Under the pieces are notes generated by a model. It was not told the origin of the DNA. It saw nothing but the letters and a program-made list of their open reading frames with translations, and searched no databases. Positions 10,491 to 22,035 of a stretch of 64,000 nucleotides of DNA are shown here, piece after piece. Each line of letters begins with the position of its first letter. The first letter of the stretch is position 1. A program made the translations under genes and the position numbers. Source of the stretch: Synchiropus splendidus (taxonomy: Eukaryota; Chordata; Actinopteri; Syngnathiformes; Callionymidae); the NCBI RefSeq assembly GCF_027744825.2, contig NC_071338.1, positions 25,806,001-25,870,000 on the forward strand, in the 5' to 3' direction.

Positions 10491-11440
10491 GTGGCTACAA
10501 GTCAAATGTATACTGGCTCACTGTACATCGCCTGTAGGGGCAATTTCAGCCCTTCGGTCAGCAGGCTGTGGTGAGATTGGCTTGGCCCTGAAATCAATGG
10601 TCTGATCCCTCTCTGTCCTGCTTCCTGCCTGACATGCCTGACTTTTCATCTTCACGGTCACATAGATTGATGACTTATGACGGAGTGTGTATGTTTGCTG
10701 ACCTCTAGCAAAGTGAGTGACACACAATTAATCCAATCACGCAGAAAAATGGCTAGAAATGGGGAAAGAGTCATTCGGTGCAATCAGCCCTCGACTTCAA
10801 ATAGCCATCAAGATTGAATCTGGAAGGAAAACAACTGGAGGTAATGTGGTGTGGTGCATGATGGCCAGGAGCAGTCGGGCACGACACCAATTTCATTTTA
10901 CGTCAATACCGATCATGGATATCGGCCGATATTAAACTGTTGACACCAATACGGTGGGACTAGTTAATAGTAATAGAACTTGCTTTTGTTTTAGCTGTGG
11001 TTGGGTCACGGGGGCAGCAGCCCTAGTCAAGACAGCTAGACTTCTCTGGCCTCCAGTTCATCGCCTTCTTTCTTTTCATCCAGCTACCACCCAAGATACT
11101 TGGCCTCTATCACTGTCGCATTTTCAAGACACAGTTTTAAAAAGTCTGTGTTGGTCATGTGACTGTTAGTCGTCCACGATATGGTTCTTTTTTGATGAGA
11201 AATGTCAGTATATTTGAAGCATCTTCTCCTTATTTTATAAACGGTGCTTATTGTATCTCCTCACTTGTGACAGACAGGCCCTGACCGAATGACAACAGAG
11301 GACAATATTTATCTCAAAATCACAGTGATCTATTGATAAGTTTCGTCTGTCTAGTCAACATGTTACGATTCATCATTTGAAAAATACATAACAGCAGTTT
11401 TAGGAAGTAGCTGTAAATGCTCTCCCCTTCCCTGGTTTGC
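10491..11440. other. Intergenic with a small repeat-like fragment
   Basis: Around 10880-10945, 'taccgatcatggatatcggc' and 'cgatattaaa' resemble fragments of a fish hAT-like repeat rich in CCGATATCGG words. The rest has no recognised content. Confidence 0.3.
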
Positions 11441-11442
11441 TA

Positions 11443-11810
11443 TGTGTTGTGGGACAAAGCTTCATGTTTGTGTTTGGATATTGTACAGTTTTTCCCTTCA
11501 CTTTCATTCGGACACATTTACGTGACTGGTGTTCCAGCTGGGGATTGGAGGCTGCTTGTCATGTCAGAGAAGATATTGAATCTATTTCTGAACTTCATTG
11601 AACTGTGAATCTGACTTTACACCATCATTTCTTGTGTTGTGGAACAAAGCTTCTTCCATGTTTGTGTTTGGATATTGTACAGTATTTCCCTTCACTTTAA
11701 TTCGGACGCATTTACGTGACTGGTGTTCCAGCTGAGTATTGGAGGCTGCTTGTCATGTCAAAGAAGATATTGAATGTATTCCTGAATCTCACTGACATTT
11801 CAGGAGAGTG
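11443..11810. repeat. Tandem duplication, period about 190 bp
   Basis: The copy starting at 11443 ('tgtgttgtgggacaaagctt') is repeated from 11633 ('tgtgttgtggaacaaagctt'). The match continues through 'tgtttgtgtttggatattgt', 'catttacgtgactggtgttc' and 'tggaggctgcttgtcatgtc' to 'aagatattgaat'. The copies differ at several bases and by small indels, so the duplication is not recent. No coding frame is conserved between copies. Confidence 0.85.
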
Positions 11811-12079
11811 ACATTTGAAGTCTATTGCATCAGAGACCATGTATCTTGCGCCAACCTCTTTTTCAACTGAGATCAGACGTGGATCGGTGCCTGGGTGGCT
11901 ATCAGTCACTATAGTTGTCATCATTATAAATTACCTATTACCTTTGTGTTAAGCCCTAACACTCTGTCTTCGACACATGACTCACGTTGGCCCCCTCTCT
12001 TTGTCTTGAGTCCACGGCAGTCGCTTTCCCCACTTCACATCCATCTGTGGGGTCAGAACAAGCGAGAAGCAGACATCTA
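11811..12079. other. Intergenic, no gene seen
   Basis: Short unassigned spacer. No gene recognised. Confidence 0.4.
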
Positions 12080-12260
12080 AGTGGGACTCTCTGATACGTA
12101 GTTAATTAAAATTCACTGCCGAACGTGCATTAGCGACGGCGGCGTGTTTATGGCGGCCCTCAAATGAAGCCACTACAAAACAGTGCCCTGTAATTAACCC
12201 CTTATCAGATAGCACCCCAGTGTTGTGTTGGTCCTGAGGCTCACAGCCATTGGACGGGGA
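12080..12260. promoter_or_regulatory. Candidate conserved non-coding block
   Basis: Contains 'gatacgtagttaattaaaat', 'gcattagcgacggcggcgtg' and 'ctgtaattaaccccttatca' with no repeat signature. A G-run (about 12262-12274) follows it. Confidence 0.35.
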
Positions 12261-13019
12261 GACGGGGGGGGGGGTTCCGAGAGAGAGGATGAGGCCCGCT
12301 CTATAGTTCAGAATAGCTAAGCAGATTAAAACCTCATATCAAACATGATATTTACAGAGGAGGCTCAGTGGAGAGTGCTCCTTTTATGTGGGATGGAAAG
12401 AGGCTGCGGGGCTGAGCTTTTAAAGCCATGTCCCTTAATTGTATTCTGGCTAAGTGGGATGAACGGTGCTTTTTAATCAGACCACTGACGGGGCTCTGTG
12501 TTGTGAAAGTACAGAGATGACGTTTGATAGTTAGGATGTTGAGTGATATGCTTTTAGCCGGGGGTTTCATCAGCTGCTGGCAATATTCTAATGCATCCTT
12601 ACATTAAACTGACATTCATGATGGTGTTGTTTTCACGTCCAAATAATTGGAGTGGAAAAAAAAAAAAAAAGCTCCTTACTGAACTGCTTCTCTTTGCATT
12701 TAGCTTGATCTCTACAATAGTTTGCCAGTTATTGTGCATTATATGCGGTCTGCGTGAGGACATCAATACCATACTGAACAGATCTGCCTTGCTTCACTGA
12801 GATTCACAGCTCCTCCTAGTGGTTTGTCTTTGCAACTATTCTCTCCATCTTGACACAAATGGAACTTCACAAGTCACACTTTTTTTTTTGCTTCCAAATC
12901 TTACCGCTGAGTGTACGGCTTGTTTAGAGTTTAGTCGATCAAGATCACGCCAAAAAAAAAATAAAAAAATGTCCAAGTCATTCCACTTCATTTAAAATTC
13001 ATGACCAACCAAATGCAGA
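12261..13019. other. Intergenic, no gene seen
   Basis: Holds homopolymers (A15 at 12656-12670, T10 near 12880, A9 at 12953). 12352-12570 is open on the - strand but shows no domain or splice support. Confidence 0.4.
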
Positions 13020-13570
13020 CAAGGTGTCATTCGGCGGGGAGGAAATAAGGGCGAGTGAATCCCTTTCCCAAACAGTTAATCCAACTTTAATCCTCGTCAT
13101 TAGGAATTAGACATGCGGAGCCGTCCGTCCGTGCCTCTAAATTACAATCAAACGCTTACCAATTACACAAATTATTGATGGTGGATTCTCTTTTCAGCTG
13201 CAAATGAAGGCTATTAAGCAAGGCTCCTTTTTCATGCAAAAGTGACTCATTAACCAGCGGACGGGAAATCTGCTGCCCAGATATCAAAAAAGTTCCCGGC
13301 ACACATTGCAGGAACACAAGGGATCCAATTAGTTTAATTATCAAAACAGCTAATTAAAATTGCACAGTTCCTAATTAGTTCTTTGCTTTTGCCTCTAATT
13401 GACAGCATGGAGATAAATGGGCTGCCGATGAAAATGGGGAGAGCTGGAAAACAGGGGAAACTTTGGCGGAATATTTATGCTGACTTTATCTCCGTCTGTG
13501 TGGCAGCCCTTGAAAGTGGAAAATTAATGACCTTAATTCCCAAACTGTTTTTCCTCTAACCGTGCTCCCC
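13020..13570. promoter_or_regulatory. Candidate conserved block with clustered homeodomain cores
   Basis: Between 13326 and 13378 there are four TAATT/AATTA cores: 'ccaattag', 'tttaatta', 'gctaattaaa' and 'cctaattagt'. More lie at 13157 ('accaattacacaaattattg') and 13395 ('ctctaattgacagc'). The surrounding sequence is free of simple repeats. Clusters like this are typical of homeobox-responsive vertebrate enhancers. Function is inferred. Confidence 0.45.
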
Positions 13571-13975
13571 TCTGCGCTCCTGATGCACCCTCCTTTGTAT
13601 GGGCCTGCCACCCTGCCAACTGCTGGAATGGGAAAAAGGGGGTACTTGGGGGCGGGTTGGAGCCACGATTCTCCTCCTAATGTGACAGCTCCCACCTAAC
13701 AATGGGAAAAGATGAAAGAATGGAGCAGATGTAACCGCTGGGAGTGTTGCATCATGGGACGGAGGCTCTGTTGGACTTTTTTTGCGAGCACTTCTGTCAT
13801 GTAGAAAGGCAACTGTTGTCTTCAGAAAGCCTGGACGTCATTGAATAACACCCAGATTGTACGTATTTGCTGTTGACCTCTTATCTACACATCCAGTAGA
13901 ACGTAGAAATGAAAGGTTGCTATACAATAACTTACTCTTGTTTGTCTGCATTTACTCCCTCCTCACTAAGAAGGC
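13571..13975. other. Intergenic, no gene seen
   Basis: Mixed composition with no gene or repeat family recognised. Confidence 0.4.
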
Positions 13976-13977
13976 AT

Positions 13978-14810
13978 CCGGTTTGTGGCAGTGACCTCGG
14001 TTACATGCAGAGTAGCCCAACTGAGGCAATAACTCGGTCAGAATGCGTCACGTACTTCTGGTTTACATGTACTTGTGAGAGAAGCAAGCTACTGAGTAAT
14101 GTCTCCTCCGTGACGGGGGGTGGCGTCAAGTTAGAGGAACATGGAGCTGACAGGTAGCGAGGAGACGTTTCAGACTGTTATACTGTACTGTGCTCTGTAC
14201 ACAGCGATCATACTGGCTGATTGACTGAGCTAGTTTAACTAACACCGTCCCCTTCATGGAGCTGTCATCATCATCAACACGCTTCCTTTGGCCTCCTGTA
14301 CAAAATTAAATATTGACTCTGTTTCCTTTGTATTGCAGGAATGATAGATGTCGAGTATCGATAGCACAGAGTTGAGCTACAGATCATTTCCGTGCCATGA
14401 CTTACTTACTAAGCCCTGACTTACTTAGCTCCCGTGCTAACGGTTAAAGATCAAAACGACCTTCGAGGTGGTTGAACATAAATCTATGCATCAAATCTGC
14501 AGACTGGCATCATCGTGACAACACAGCTGAGACAGCATGTGATGTGTTCGCCACAGACATCGACGAAGATTGCGGACCACTGTCGACTGTCTACTACATG
14601 TCTGAGGAGCAGTTTGTTAACTTCCATTGCCCGTCACCTAGTCCGATCAGAGTGGAGCTAAACGGCTACATACAGACTTAGTCAAACCATGAGCCATTAC
14701 CCAGGTCGTGTAGTCCGACTACGTGAATTTGAATGTCTCTCCCATAGTCAGACTAAGCTGTTTACATACATTTAAATAGTCAGAATGTAGCCAGACTAAG
14801 GCAGTATTCA
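13978..14810. mobile_element. DNA-transposon-like repeat, longer copy
   Basis: Modules such as 'acatgcagagtagcccaact' with 'gaggcaataactcgg' (about 14003-14038), 'acccaggtcgtgtagtccga' (14699-14718) and 'ccagactaaggcagtattca' (14790-14809) recur in the same order at 29205-29470, where the interior is much shorter. GTCAGACTAAG and GTTTACATRCAT words at the ends are typical of a fish non-autonomous DNA element. Family unassigned, no transposase frame. The open frame 14472-14681 lies inside and is not supported. Confidence 0.6.
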
Positions 14811-16330
14811 GTTTTCGGAGCCGCTGTGTGTAGCTGTAGCTGTGGTCAGTAGTCTCCACCCCATGTATCGGTTGGTCTCCTTCCAAAGCCTAAAATCTTA
14901 CTGCGTTTTTTCTGTCGTCAATGTGAGAATTTCGCATTAATGACAGTGTGAAGTGGCAGGACATCCATCCACAAGATTCACCAATGGTCTTCTGTACGTC
15001 ACGTACGGCAAGCCCACTGCAGACTGGGACCAAGCTCAAAAATTTGGGACGTCAACAGAGTTTGGCTCAAGTCCATCCCCATAAGGCCGGTGAATTGGTC
15101 CCTGAGTGGTGGACCATAATCGGTGTCAGATGTGATGCCCAAAAAAAAGCATACAACATAGCCCCTGACGTAAGCAACCTGACTCAAACAATGTTAGGTG
15201 CTACTTATCAGTATTTGGGTGGATGCCAAAATACAAAAACAGCTTGACAAAACACACCTCAACACTGGAGTTTTCAGCCACATCAGCAGGATTTGGCATA
15301 GAATAGTTCATTGGTTTGTTTATCAGATACAATGATTCTGCGTATACTGCCTCCAGCTGGGCGGAATGAGTACTGAACGAAATCAGACAGCCCGGAAAAT
15401 AGTTTCACAGGGCGAAGTCGCTGTAATTTCTCTTTTTCAGTATGTTTACCTGGGAAAATAAAATGGTCGTTCGGCCCGAGATAATGCCACTGGGAAGACA
15501 AAATCTAATTTTGTAGTTGACCAAAATTTTAACCTTACGCTGGACAAGATAAGATAAAATATGATATGCTTCATGAGGACATCACCCAAATGTTGAAACA
15601 CGGATGAAGGAGTATCCTGGATGGAGCCCCTTTGTGGCCACAGTTTTGATACAAGAGGTTTCGGCAATGTCTGGAAATTTTCTTTGTCAGTATTTGTTAG
15701 GGTTATTGTTCTCATTGCCTGCAAAATAGGAAGACTAAAATCCAGTGTACTGGCGCTTCATTAAAACGAACTTTCCAAGGGAACCTTGTGCTCTCATTGT
15801 AGAACAGATGGCAACAGTTTAGGAGCAGTAGTAAAACCAAATGTGAAGGTCTTTGAAAATACTACATGTCCCTTGTCATGTAGGAACAAAACTCCATTGT
15901 TTTCCTTAATAATTCATTGGACACACGAAGTCACACTTGTTTATGTCATGATACACATGAGAAATATACATGTTCAAATGTTGTATATTTGATCATGTTG
16001 TTCATGTTTGTCCCAGCATGTGATCTGTCACTTCCCCTGCATGCATGTGACGTGCAGGTGCTCTTGGCAAGATGGGTATCAACTAATGTATTTACTTAGG
16101 GGCTCTGTTTACATGTAAATCTCATTAATTTCCAAATGATGCGTCCAACAACACAAGGCAGACCAGACCATAGGACTCAAATGCACGGCTCATTCAGTTA
16201 GCGGCTTGGACGTGCAGTGTTGATGGACTATGGTTTCCCAGCTCTGGTTCTACTCAGGCGTTCCACGTCTCCTTCTTTGTGTCGGTGAGCCTGGTCAAGC
16301 TTTGAAGGGCAGAGGGAAGGAAAACTCCTT
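14811..16330. other. Intergenic, no gene seen
   Basis: No gene or repeat family recognised. Open frames at 14948-15247 and 15446-15724 lack domains and splice signals. 15890-16090 is AT-rich with CATG-rich words. Confidence 0.4.
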
Positions 16331-16338
16331 GCAAAGCT

Positions 16339-16587
16339 TCATTCATTGTCCCAGTCATCTGCAAAAGCTTCATACTTGGAGCTCATTTCAATAATCTCCT
16401 GAACCTCTGCTTTGAAATACATATCAATTTCCCAATGAGCAGGAAACGGTGGCCTCCAGTGCTTTGGGAAACATTCTAAATGTGATTTATCTGAACCTTC
16501 AATCCGCTCTAAAATAACACCCCGAAGTGGAAAGTCTGTTGCAAAGCCATGGCCTGGAGGAGCATGCCGCCCATGACTAACAAACAC
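16339..16587 (-). CDS. Candidate terminal coding exon, protein unidentified
   Basis: On the - strand this frame reads without a stop for 82 codons to a TGA at 16339-16341. It has a protein-like composition: a His/Gly/Pro-rich start, then LRGVILERIEGSDKSHLECF, then a Trp/Pro-rich stretch (HWRPPFPAHWEIDMYF), then an acidic end (YEAFADDWDNE). Upstream, the frame continues seven codons past 16587 and closes at a TAA near 16609, so an ATG start is unlikely. Splice acceptors fit, the best being 'gtgtttgttag' just after the frame opens. That would make it the last exon of a gene on the - strand whose other exons lie at higher coordinates. I do not recognise the protein and found no partner exon. A chance frame beside a non-coding block is the alternative. 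Confidence 0.3.
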   Translation of the reverse strand: MFVSHGRHAPPGHGFATDFPLRGVILERIEGSDKSHLECFPKHWRPPFPAHWEIDMYFKAEVQEIIEMSSKYEAFADDWDNE

Positions 16588-16589
16588 AC

Positions 16590-17760
16590 GTCTACCTCTA
16601 ATTGATTGTCTTCTGCTTTATTTATGGCGCAGTAGTAATTAGTGGACAGCATAATGTAAGCCATTCATTAGCACCTGGCTGCCGCTATGGATTTCACTGC
16701 TTTGTCTCAGATGCACACATCATTAGGGAGAAACAAAGACGGGAATTTATTAGCGCAGCTTCCTATAAAGTTAAAGTCAGTGTCCTTTTACAGAGGAGCA
16801 GGAGCCCGAGAAAGTTTTGTCAGCGTTTGCTCACGGATTCCATTTGCAGCGGAATATGTTAAGGAAGGAGCAGTATAAATTTAATTTTAATTGTTTTGTA
16901 CACACGCCAGTGGAAAGGAACTGATTGGATACAGTTCAGAGACAGTGTATTAATACGTTATTTTCATATGTTAATTGGTTTGCATAATCTCTTCCTGGGC
17001 CGGGTTTGGAAGTACCTAGCATCCAGACGAGACGGAAGAGAATAGAAGACTTCAATTTACATAAAACCGGCTCCTTTGAACATTAAAAAATAATGCATCT
17101 GCAAGCTGAAGGTGTGTTCAGTTAGCAGAAAGCACATCTATATAATTTATAGTCCAGCTGTTTCGCTGCTTTCGAGTCAATTTTCCTCCCCGCCTGCTTT
17201 TAATGAAATCTTGTTACTGGAGAATTGACTGGAGTGAATTGAGATTTTAATCCCATTGACGCTCCACCGTTGAAACGCACACTGGTGGGAACTCTAATGG
17301 TGGGCCCTCTAATCACACGACACTTGTATCCCGCTTCCAACAATAATGAATCTCATCGAATGGCGAAGCCCGGGCTGCGCGTGAGAGGCTCAAATTTCAA
17401 GGTTTTTTGACCATCCCCATTCGAGAAATTCCTCGGGGAGTGTGTGATTACTCAAGTTTAGCAGTTTATTGCCTCATCTTTCAATAGTCACTGAAGCACA
17501 AAATTCTCATCTTGGTTGCTCTTTTTTTCTCGGCACTTGAAGAACAGGCCAATATGGAGTGCAGAGCTGCTGCTCACATCCCGAGGAAGTGCTCTTGGCA
17601 CTGCAGTGTGATTAGCTGCCACCGTCATTGTCCACTCGCTCTGTCATTTAAAACATTATTCCATTCATAAAGTCATTGATGCGGTTTTAATGGTAAACAC
17701 TGTTTCATACATTACTTATACAGTCAATTATTCCATAATGGTTGGAGGTTCATCAAGCAA
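16590..17760. promoter_or_regulatory. Candidate conserved non-coding blocks
   Basis: More than 1 kb without repeats. It includes 'gcagtagtaattagtggaca', 'ttcattagcacctggctgcc', 'catcattagggagaaacaaa', 'tatgttaattggtttgcata' (16967-16986, an ATTA core beside a TTTGCATAA octamer-like POU site), 'ctgcttttaatgaaatcttg' and 'ctctaatcacacgacacttg'. This is one of the densest homeodomain/POU-word stretches in the window. Enhancer function is inferred. Confidence 0.4.
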
Positions 17761-18365
17761 TGTAAACGCAACACATTCCCTGTCGTGGCCATTTAGCAGC
17801 ACAAACTTATACTTCTTTTTTTTTCATTTGTCTTCTTACGTGTATTAACCACACCAACAACACTGAACAGAGCATTGTCTCTGTGTCTCCTGCTCTCACT
17901 CCGAATTTCCTTCTCCTCCATGACAGGTGGATTATGTGCATATTTATTGTCCATTTCCTCCAGACTTTGTCACAGATCATTTAGATTCAAAACCAGAGCC
18001 TACCAAGACAGCGACAAGACTTTGAGGGGTCTGGGATCATGTCAAGACCAAAAACCAAGAGGTTGACACCAAGTCCATAACTGAGACTGAACTGAATAAA
18101 GAACGTTTGGCTATTAAAAGAATTTAGAAGCCGGCGATAGGTGGCATGTTTATACTGTAGTGTGCGACAGCTTTTTGAAAAATAACATCCTTGCGTTCCA
18201 TGCTCAACAGTGTAGATAGTGTATCCACGAGGAGATGTGCTGAAGCTCTGCTCACTGAATCACACTTGATGTCAGTTGCTATTCATAACCCCATACGTGG
18301 CTCACCTGCTTAGTGACGGTACTGAAGGTCACTGTAAAACGCACGATGGGCTTTAAATAGCAATT
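17761..18365. other. Intergenic with repeat-like fragment
   Basis: At about 17995-18100, 'gacaagactttgaggggtct', 'gggatcatgtcaagaccaaa' and 'gagactgaactgaataaa' resemble a fish hAT-like repeat rich in CAAGACCAAGAC words. A related fragment may lie at 19795-19850. The remainder is unassigned. Confidence 0.35.
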
Positions 18366-18377
18366 GACACGTTATTA

Positions 18378-18535
18378 AACATAGAATGACTGGAGCGCCG
18401 TCCCACTGTTTACCGAGCCCCAACCTCCATCTTTTTTTCACGTGTCGCACTGCCAGTGCGTCAACATGCAATTGCATTTTTAAGCCGGGTGTACCACTGA
18501 TCTTTCTACAGCGCAGACAGCCCCGTTGCACCCGT
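18378..18535. repeat. Dispersed repeat family copy (pairs with 58850-59010)
   Basis: 'catagaatgactggagcgcc' followed by 'gtcccactg', 'ccccaacctcc' and 'cgtgtcgcactgc' matches 58850-58925 ('catagaatgaatggagcgcc', 'atcccatgg', 'ccccacctcc', 'tgtgtcgcactgc') in the same orientation. The two copies diverge after that. 'tgcgtcaacatgca' also resembles the outer end of the inverted repeat near 1030. Family unknown. Confidence 0.65.
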
Positions 18536-18648
18536 AGCTTATAGACCGGTGCGGGTCATGTATGAACAAGGTCTACTTTCCTTCTTATTCAGTGGCCGTG
18601 GCTCATATACTGGTGCGCTCTATAGTTCAGAAATTATAGTAATTGATT
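18535..18648 (+). mobile_element. hAT-like repeat end, CTTATAGTCC-type
   Basis: 'tagcttatagaccggtgcgg' with 'gtcatgtatgaacaa', then 'gtggctcatatactggtgcg' and 'ctctatagttcagaaattat', follows the pattern of a common fish DNA-element terminus (GTGCGCCTTATAGTCCGGAAAATAC). It directly follows the repeat at 18378-18535, so the two may be parts of one element. Assignment is from memory of the consensus. Confidence 0.55.
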
Positions 18649-19095
18649 GCATTTTAACTTGCGGCTTCCGCAGCAGCTGAGTTTTCGACTTGTTTCGATA
18701 CATAAGTCTTTAGTAGAGCCCGTAACAGGATGTAGTATGAATTTAATTAGCTGAATTGAAGGGCATTTATTGCCAGCTATTGTGAAGAAAGTTACATTTA
18801 TGAATACATGCAAGTACAGATATAATACAAATACTAGTATTTGTATTATATTTTTTTGCCGAAGTGAAAGACACTTGAACACAGGTCACGTTTCCAACAT
18901 GCGATAGGATAGATGTCATGGATACGTTTTGTCGCGTGTATTGAGACAGAGAGTTCCACGAAATACGACAAAACATTTTCTTCTGCAAAGGCAGGAAATA
19001 TAGAAATGGTTTGGACACCATGCGGCTCGTAACACAGAGCTCCTACCGATGGTCCCATTACACATACACACAATGGCAAGGAACAAGTATTATTC
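18649..19095. other. Intergenic, no gene seen
   Basis: Contains a small palindrome at 18829-18849 (atactagtat core flanked by tacaaa/tttgta). Three overlapping - strand open frames lack support. Confidence 0.4.
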
Positions 19096-19099
19096 AGAC

Positions 19100-19250
19100 C
19101 AGAACACCATCCCCCTTGTCCTGGTCCCTACCTCGGTTCACCAACTGCTGATGTAAGAGGTTCAACCATAGCAACAAAGGAGGAGCTTACAAAACCCACT
19201 AATGGGTCTGATGGTCATAATGTTATGGCCGAATGGGGCACATTCATCAA
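19100..19250. mobile_element. Fish interspersed repeat fragment
   Basis: 'ccagaacaccatcccccttg', 'cctcggttcaccaactgctg' and the tail 'ggtcataatgttatggccga' match a very common fish repeat ending in GGTCATAATGTTATGGC. Short and diverged. Confidence 0.45.
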
Positions 19251-19491
19251 GATCATAATTTTGAGAAATAAGTAGCCGAAAGTAGCTGGTCTTTGTGGTG
19301 GCACTGTTGCTTTTTCCATTTTATACGTGTCTGTCTAAATGTGACCTTTGAGATAAAAGGAGGTGTCGCTTCATGGGGGGCTGAAGAGGATCCCCACTGT
19401 TGTGAAGCTTGTGTCTCTTTGATCCGTCTGTAATGAGTCTAACCAGGCGCTCTGGTCACTGAACACACTGACACACCGCTGAAACTCTCAG

Positions 19492-19513
19492 GTGTGTGTG
19501 TGTGTGTGTGTGT
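19492..19513. repeat. TG microsatellite, short
   Basis: Eleven TG units. Confidence 0.95.
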
Positions 19514-21250
19514 TTCTATGTGTGTCCGATGCCTGACGTGAGCTATTTCCATCTTGAGTGATTCTGTTCTGTGAAGTCAATTCAGTAAGAAAGTCATGTT
19601 TGACTCAAATGTATTTGTACAGTGTTATGTTGCTGCCCAAGGCCAGATGTTCTGTGCAACCTGACTCGACCAGTATCTTCTTAACAGTGAAGTCACTGGC
19701 CAAGATTATTCAATATTTTCGCTCAAATTGCCGTCTTCCTGTTTAAAAAGTATTTGTTTTCCGCAGTCTCCCGCCGGTGTGATGACCGATATTGAAATCT
19801 CAGACTTGACTAGACTTGACTGCAAAAACCTGTGTCTCGGACATCTTCAAAGATTTACGGAGGATCAATTTTGGCCGGGCCTGTCCCCAAGAGGCCCTTG
19901 GTAACAGTTACTGATTGCTTTCTGCCGTCCAGGCCATCATGCGAAGCCCGGCACTGGGCTACTGGACAACACTTAACAATCAATCTGAGGGCGCCGACAC
20001 TCGTCGCTGCAACACGCTCCCTCCTCTGCATCCCCTGCAAACAATAATTCAGGTGCAGACAAGTGACACTCCAGAATCACAGACCACACGTCGCCGCTGA
20101 TTTATGTGTCCAAGACTGTTTTAGAGTAGAGTCAGAGACTTCAAGACGTAAATTTTCCATTTTTGAGCCATTACCGTTGAAACACTAGTCAGCTGGAAGC
20201 AGTTACTTCGTCTCCCGGCGTTTGAACTTTTTGGCTTGGAGTCGTGTCTGGGGTGCTGCCGTACATAGTCACTCCATCAATCACATCGGAGGTTTATTTA
20301 TATATTTATTGAATGGTGCTTCTGACTGTGAAGGAAAGGGGTCTCAAACAAAATCTCAGTCAGTTATTCAGGACAGATTTTTATTGATATCTGTTTTTCT
20401 GTTTTTGTTTTTACACCCCACTATTTTTGCCTTACTACTTCCCTACACTTCCACGTTTTCCTTATCACCAGGGCCTTTTCTTCAGACCATACATCATCCT
20501 CTCTTCTCTGATATTAGCACACATGACTCCTGTAACTGTCTATATGAGGGCGCAGGTCACATGCTTGCCTGAAGACTGACGCACCCCGTGAGAATTCCTT
20601 TTAAGCTTGTGCCCTAAATAAACATGGAAAATATGTGAGCATGTGTTGCCACTTTAATGAAATCTATGCTTTTTGACACTAAAACACCAACATATTTTAC
20701 TTTTCCTCAAATCTATTTTGGACCAGCATGTTCTATGGACAGGCCACCACTGACATCTTCCAGAATTATAGACCAACACAGTGATGTCCTTGTTCTCGCA
20801 TGGTCATCCAACATTTCTGGGTTTCCTTCATCCATGTTAGAACAAGATTCATATTAGATCTGTGGAAGCAAAAACAAGATAAATAAATAGAATAAAACCT
20901 TGCCTTAAAACAAAAGCTTGTAACTAGTCCTATAAGGTACAAACGTCTAAATAAGAAAATATAATACCGTATATGAAATATGTATACAATTAATCAAATT
21001 GAAATGAAAAAATAAAGCTAGTAAATAAAATAAAAAATTAGAAAAAAGAAAAAAAAAATCTTTTTCTGCCACAGATATCACTATTATTAATAATAATAAT
21101 TGTAATTTCTGCGTATATTTTTGACACATATTTCAAAATGCGACTGATTTTCTAAATACTTATAGTTCTGAAATAATACTTATTAAAGTACTAAAAGGCC
21201 TGTAAGTGAAGCGTGCAGTGCTCTCTGCTTGGTCTGTGTAACTAGATATA
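19514..21250. other. Intergenic, no gene seen
   Basis: No gene recognised. The 116-codon open frame at 20222-20572 is Phe/Leu/Ser-rich, has no domain and starts without an ATG context. 20940-21140 is extremely A/T-rich. Confidence 0.4.
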
Positions 21251-21259
21251 TTTGCAGCA

Positions 21260-22035
21260 GAAAGTTTCCCTATTGATTAAGGATTCCATTGACTTAATGA
21301 ACCTTCAACCCTCCATCGGACGACTAGCCAATATATGTTCTAATCTCTAAAACGAATGTCTGGCCGTGGTTCCTTTTAAATGAATTGATCCACTCAGCTC
21401 TGCCCAAATGGGGAAATGGGCAAGTATTGATATGATTCTTGACTCGGTGATGGATGTGTGTGACGGCGGAACACGAGCCGCGAGGCTGGCCGGCAGTAGA
21501 ATTAGCTGAGATCCAGCCTCACTGGAGCTCCTCAAAGACAAAGCAATAGCATTTGTGTCACTCTCAATACCACCTGTTTGGTCCAAAGTGTACTTACAAA
21601 AGAAAATGAAGCTTGATCAGTAGAAGTCCTCCTTTCCTTCTTAAACCTTTTACCGTTTTCATGTCAAGGCTAATTATGTGCATTTTTGAGATTATTTGAG
21701 ATGGCTGCTTTTATCTTTTATTGATTTTTTTAAAATTGATTTTCATTCCACTTTCAGTTGCGTATTACGTTTTAGAGTTTAGCAAAGTGGGGATATTTGA
21801 AGCAAAAGTCACTTGAAGGATAACAACTATCTCTGCAGTGAAGTAAAGGAGGCACTGTGAACGTCACAATTGTTTTCTTCATCGCTCTGACTGCTTGACA
21901 AATCTTTATCAAGCGATGTTGCGCCCAGGAGGGAGACGTCTTTATTTATGCAGCTTTTTGCTGAGGTTACACAAATACATGTGTCGAGTGTTTTAGCAGC
22001 GCTTCAAAGATTTGAGTTGACACTTTCCAAATTGT
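21260..22035. promoter_or_regulatory. Candidate conserved non-coding blocks
   Basis: Two repeat-free parts stand out. 21260-21600 has 'tattgattaaggattccatt' and 'ggcagtagaattagctgaga'. 21840-22030 has 'gtcacaattgttttcttcat' and 'gatgttgcgcccaggaggga'. Support is only by texture and motif density. Confidence 0.25.

Noticed and set aside
20222..20572. 116-codon frame with hydrophobic stretch
   Set aside because: The hydrophobic part comes from T-rich DNA. No ATG context, no splice signals and no family.
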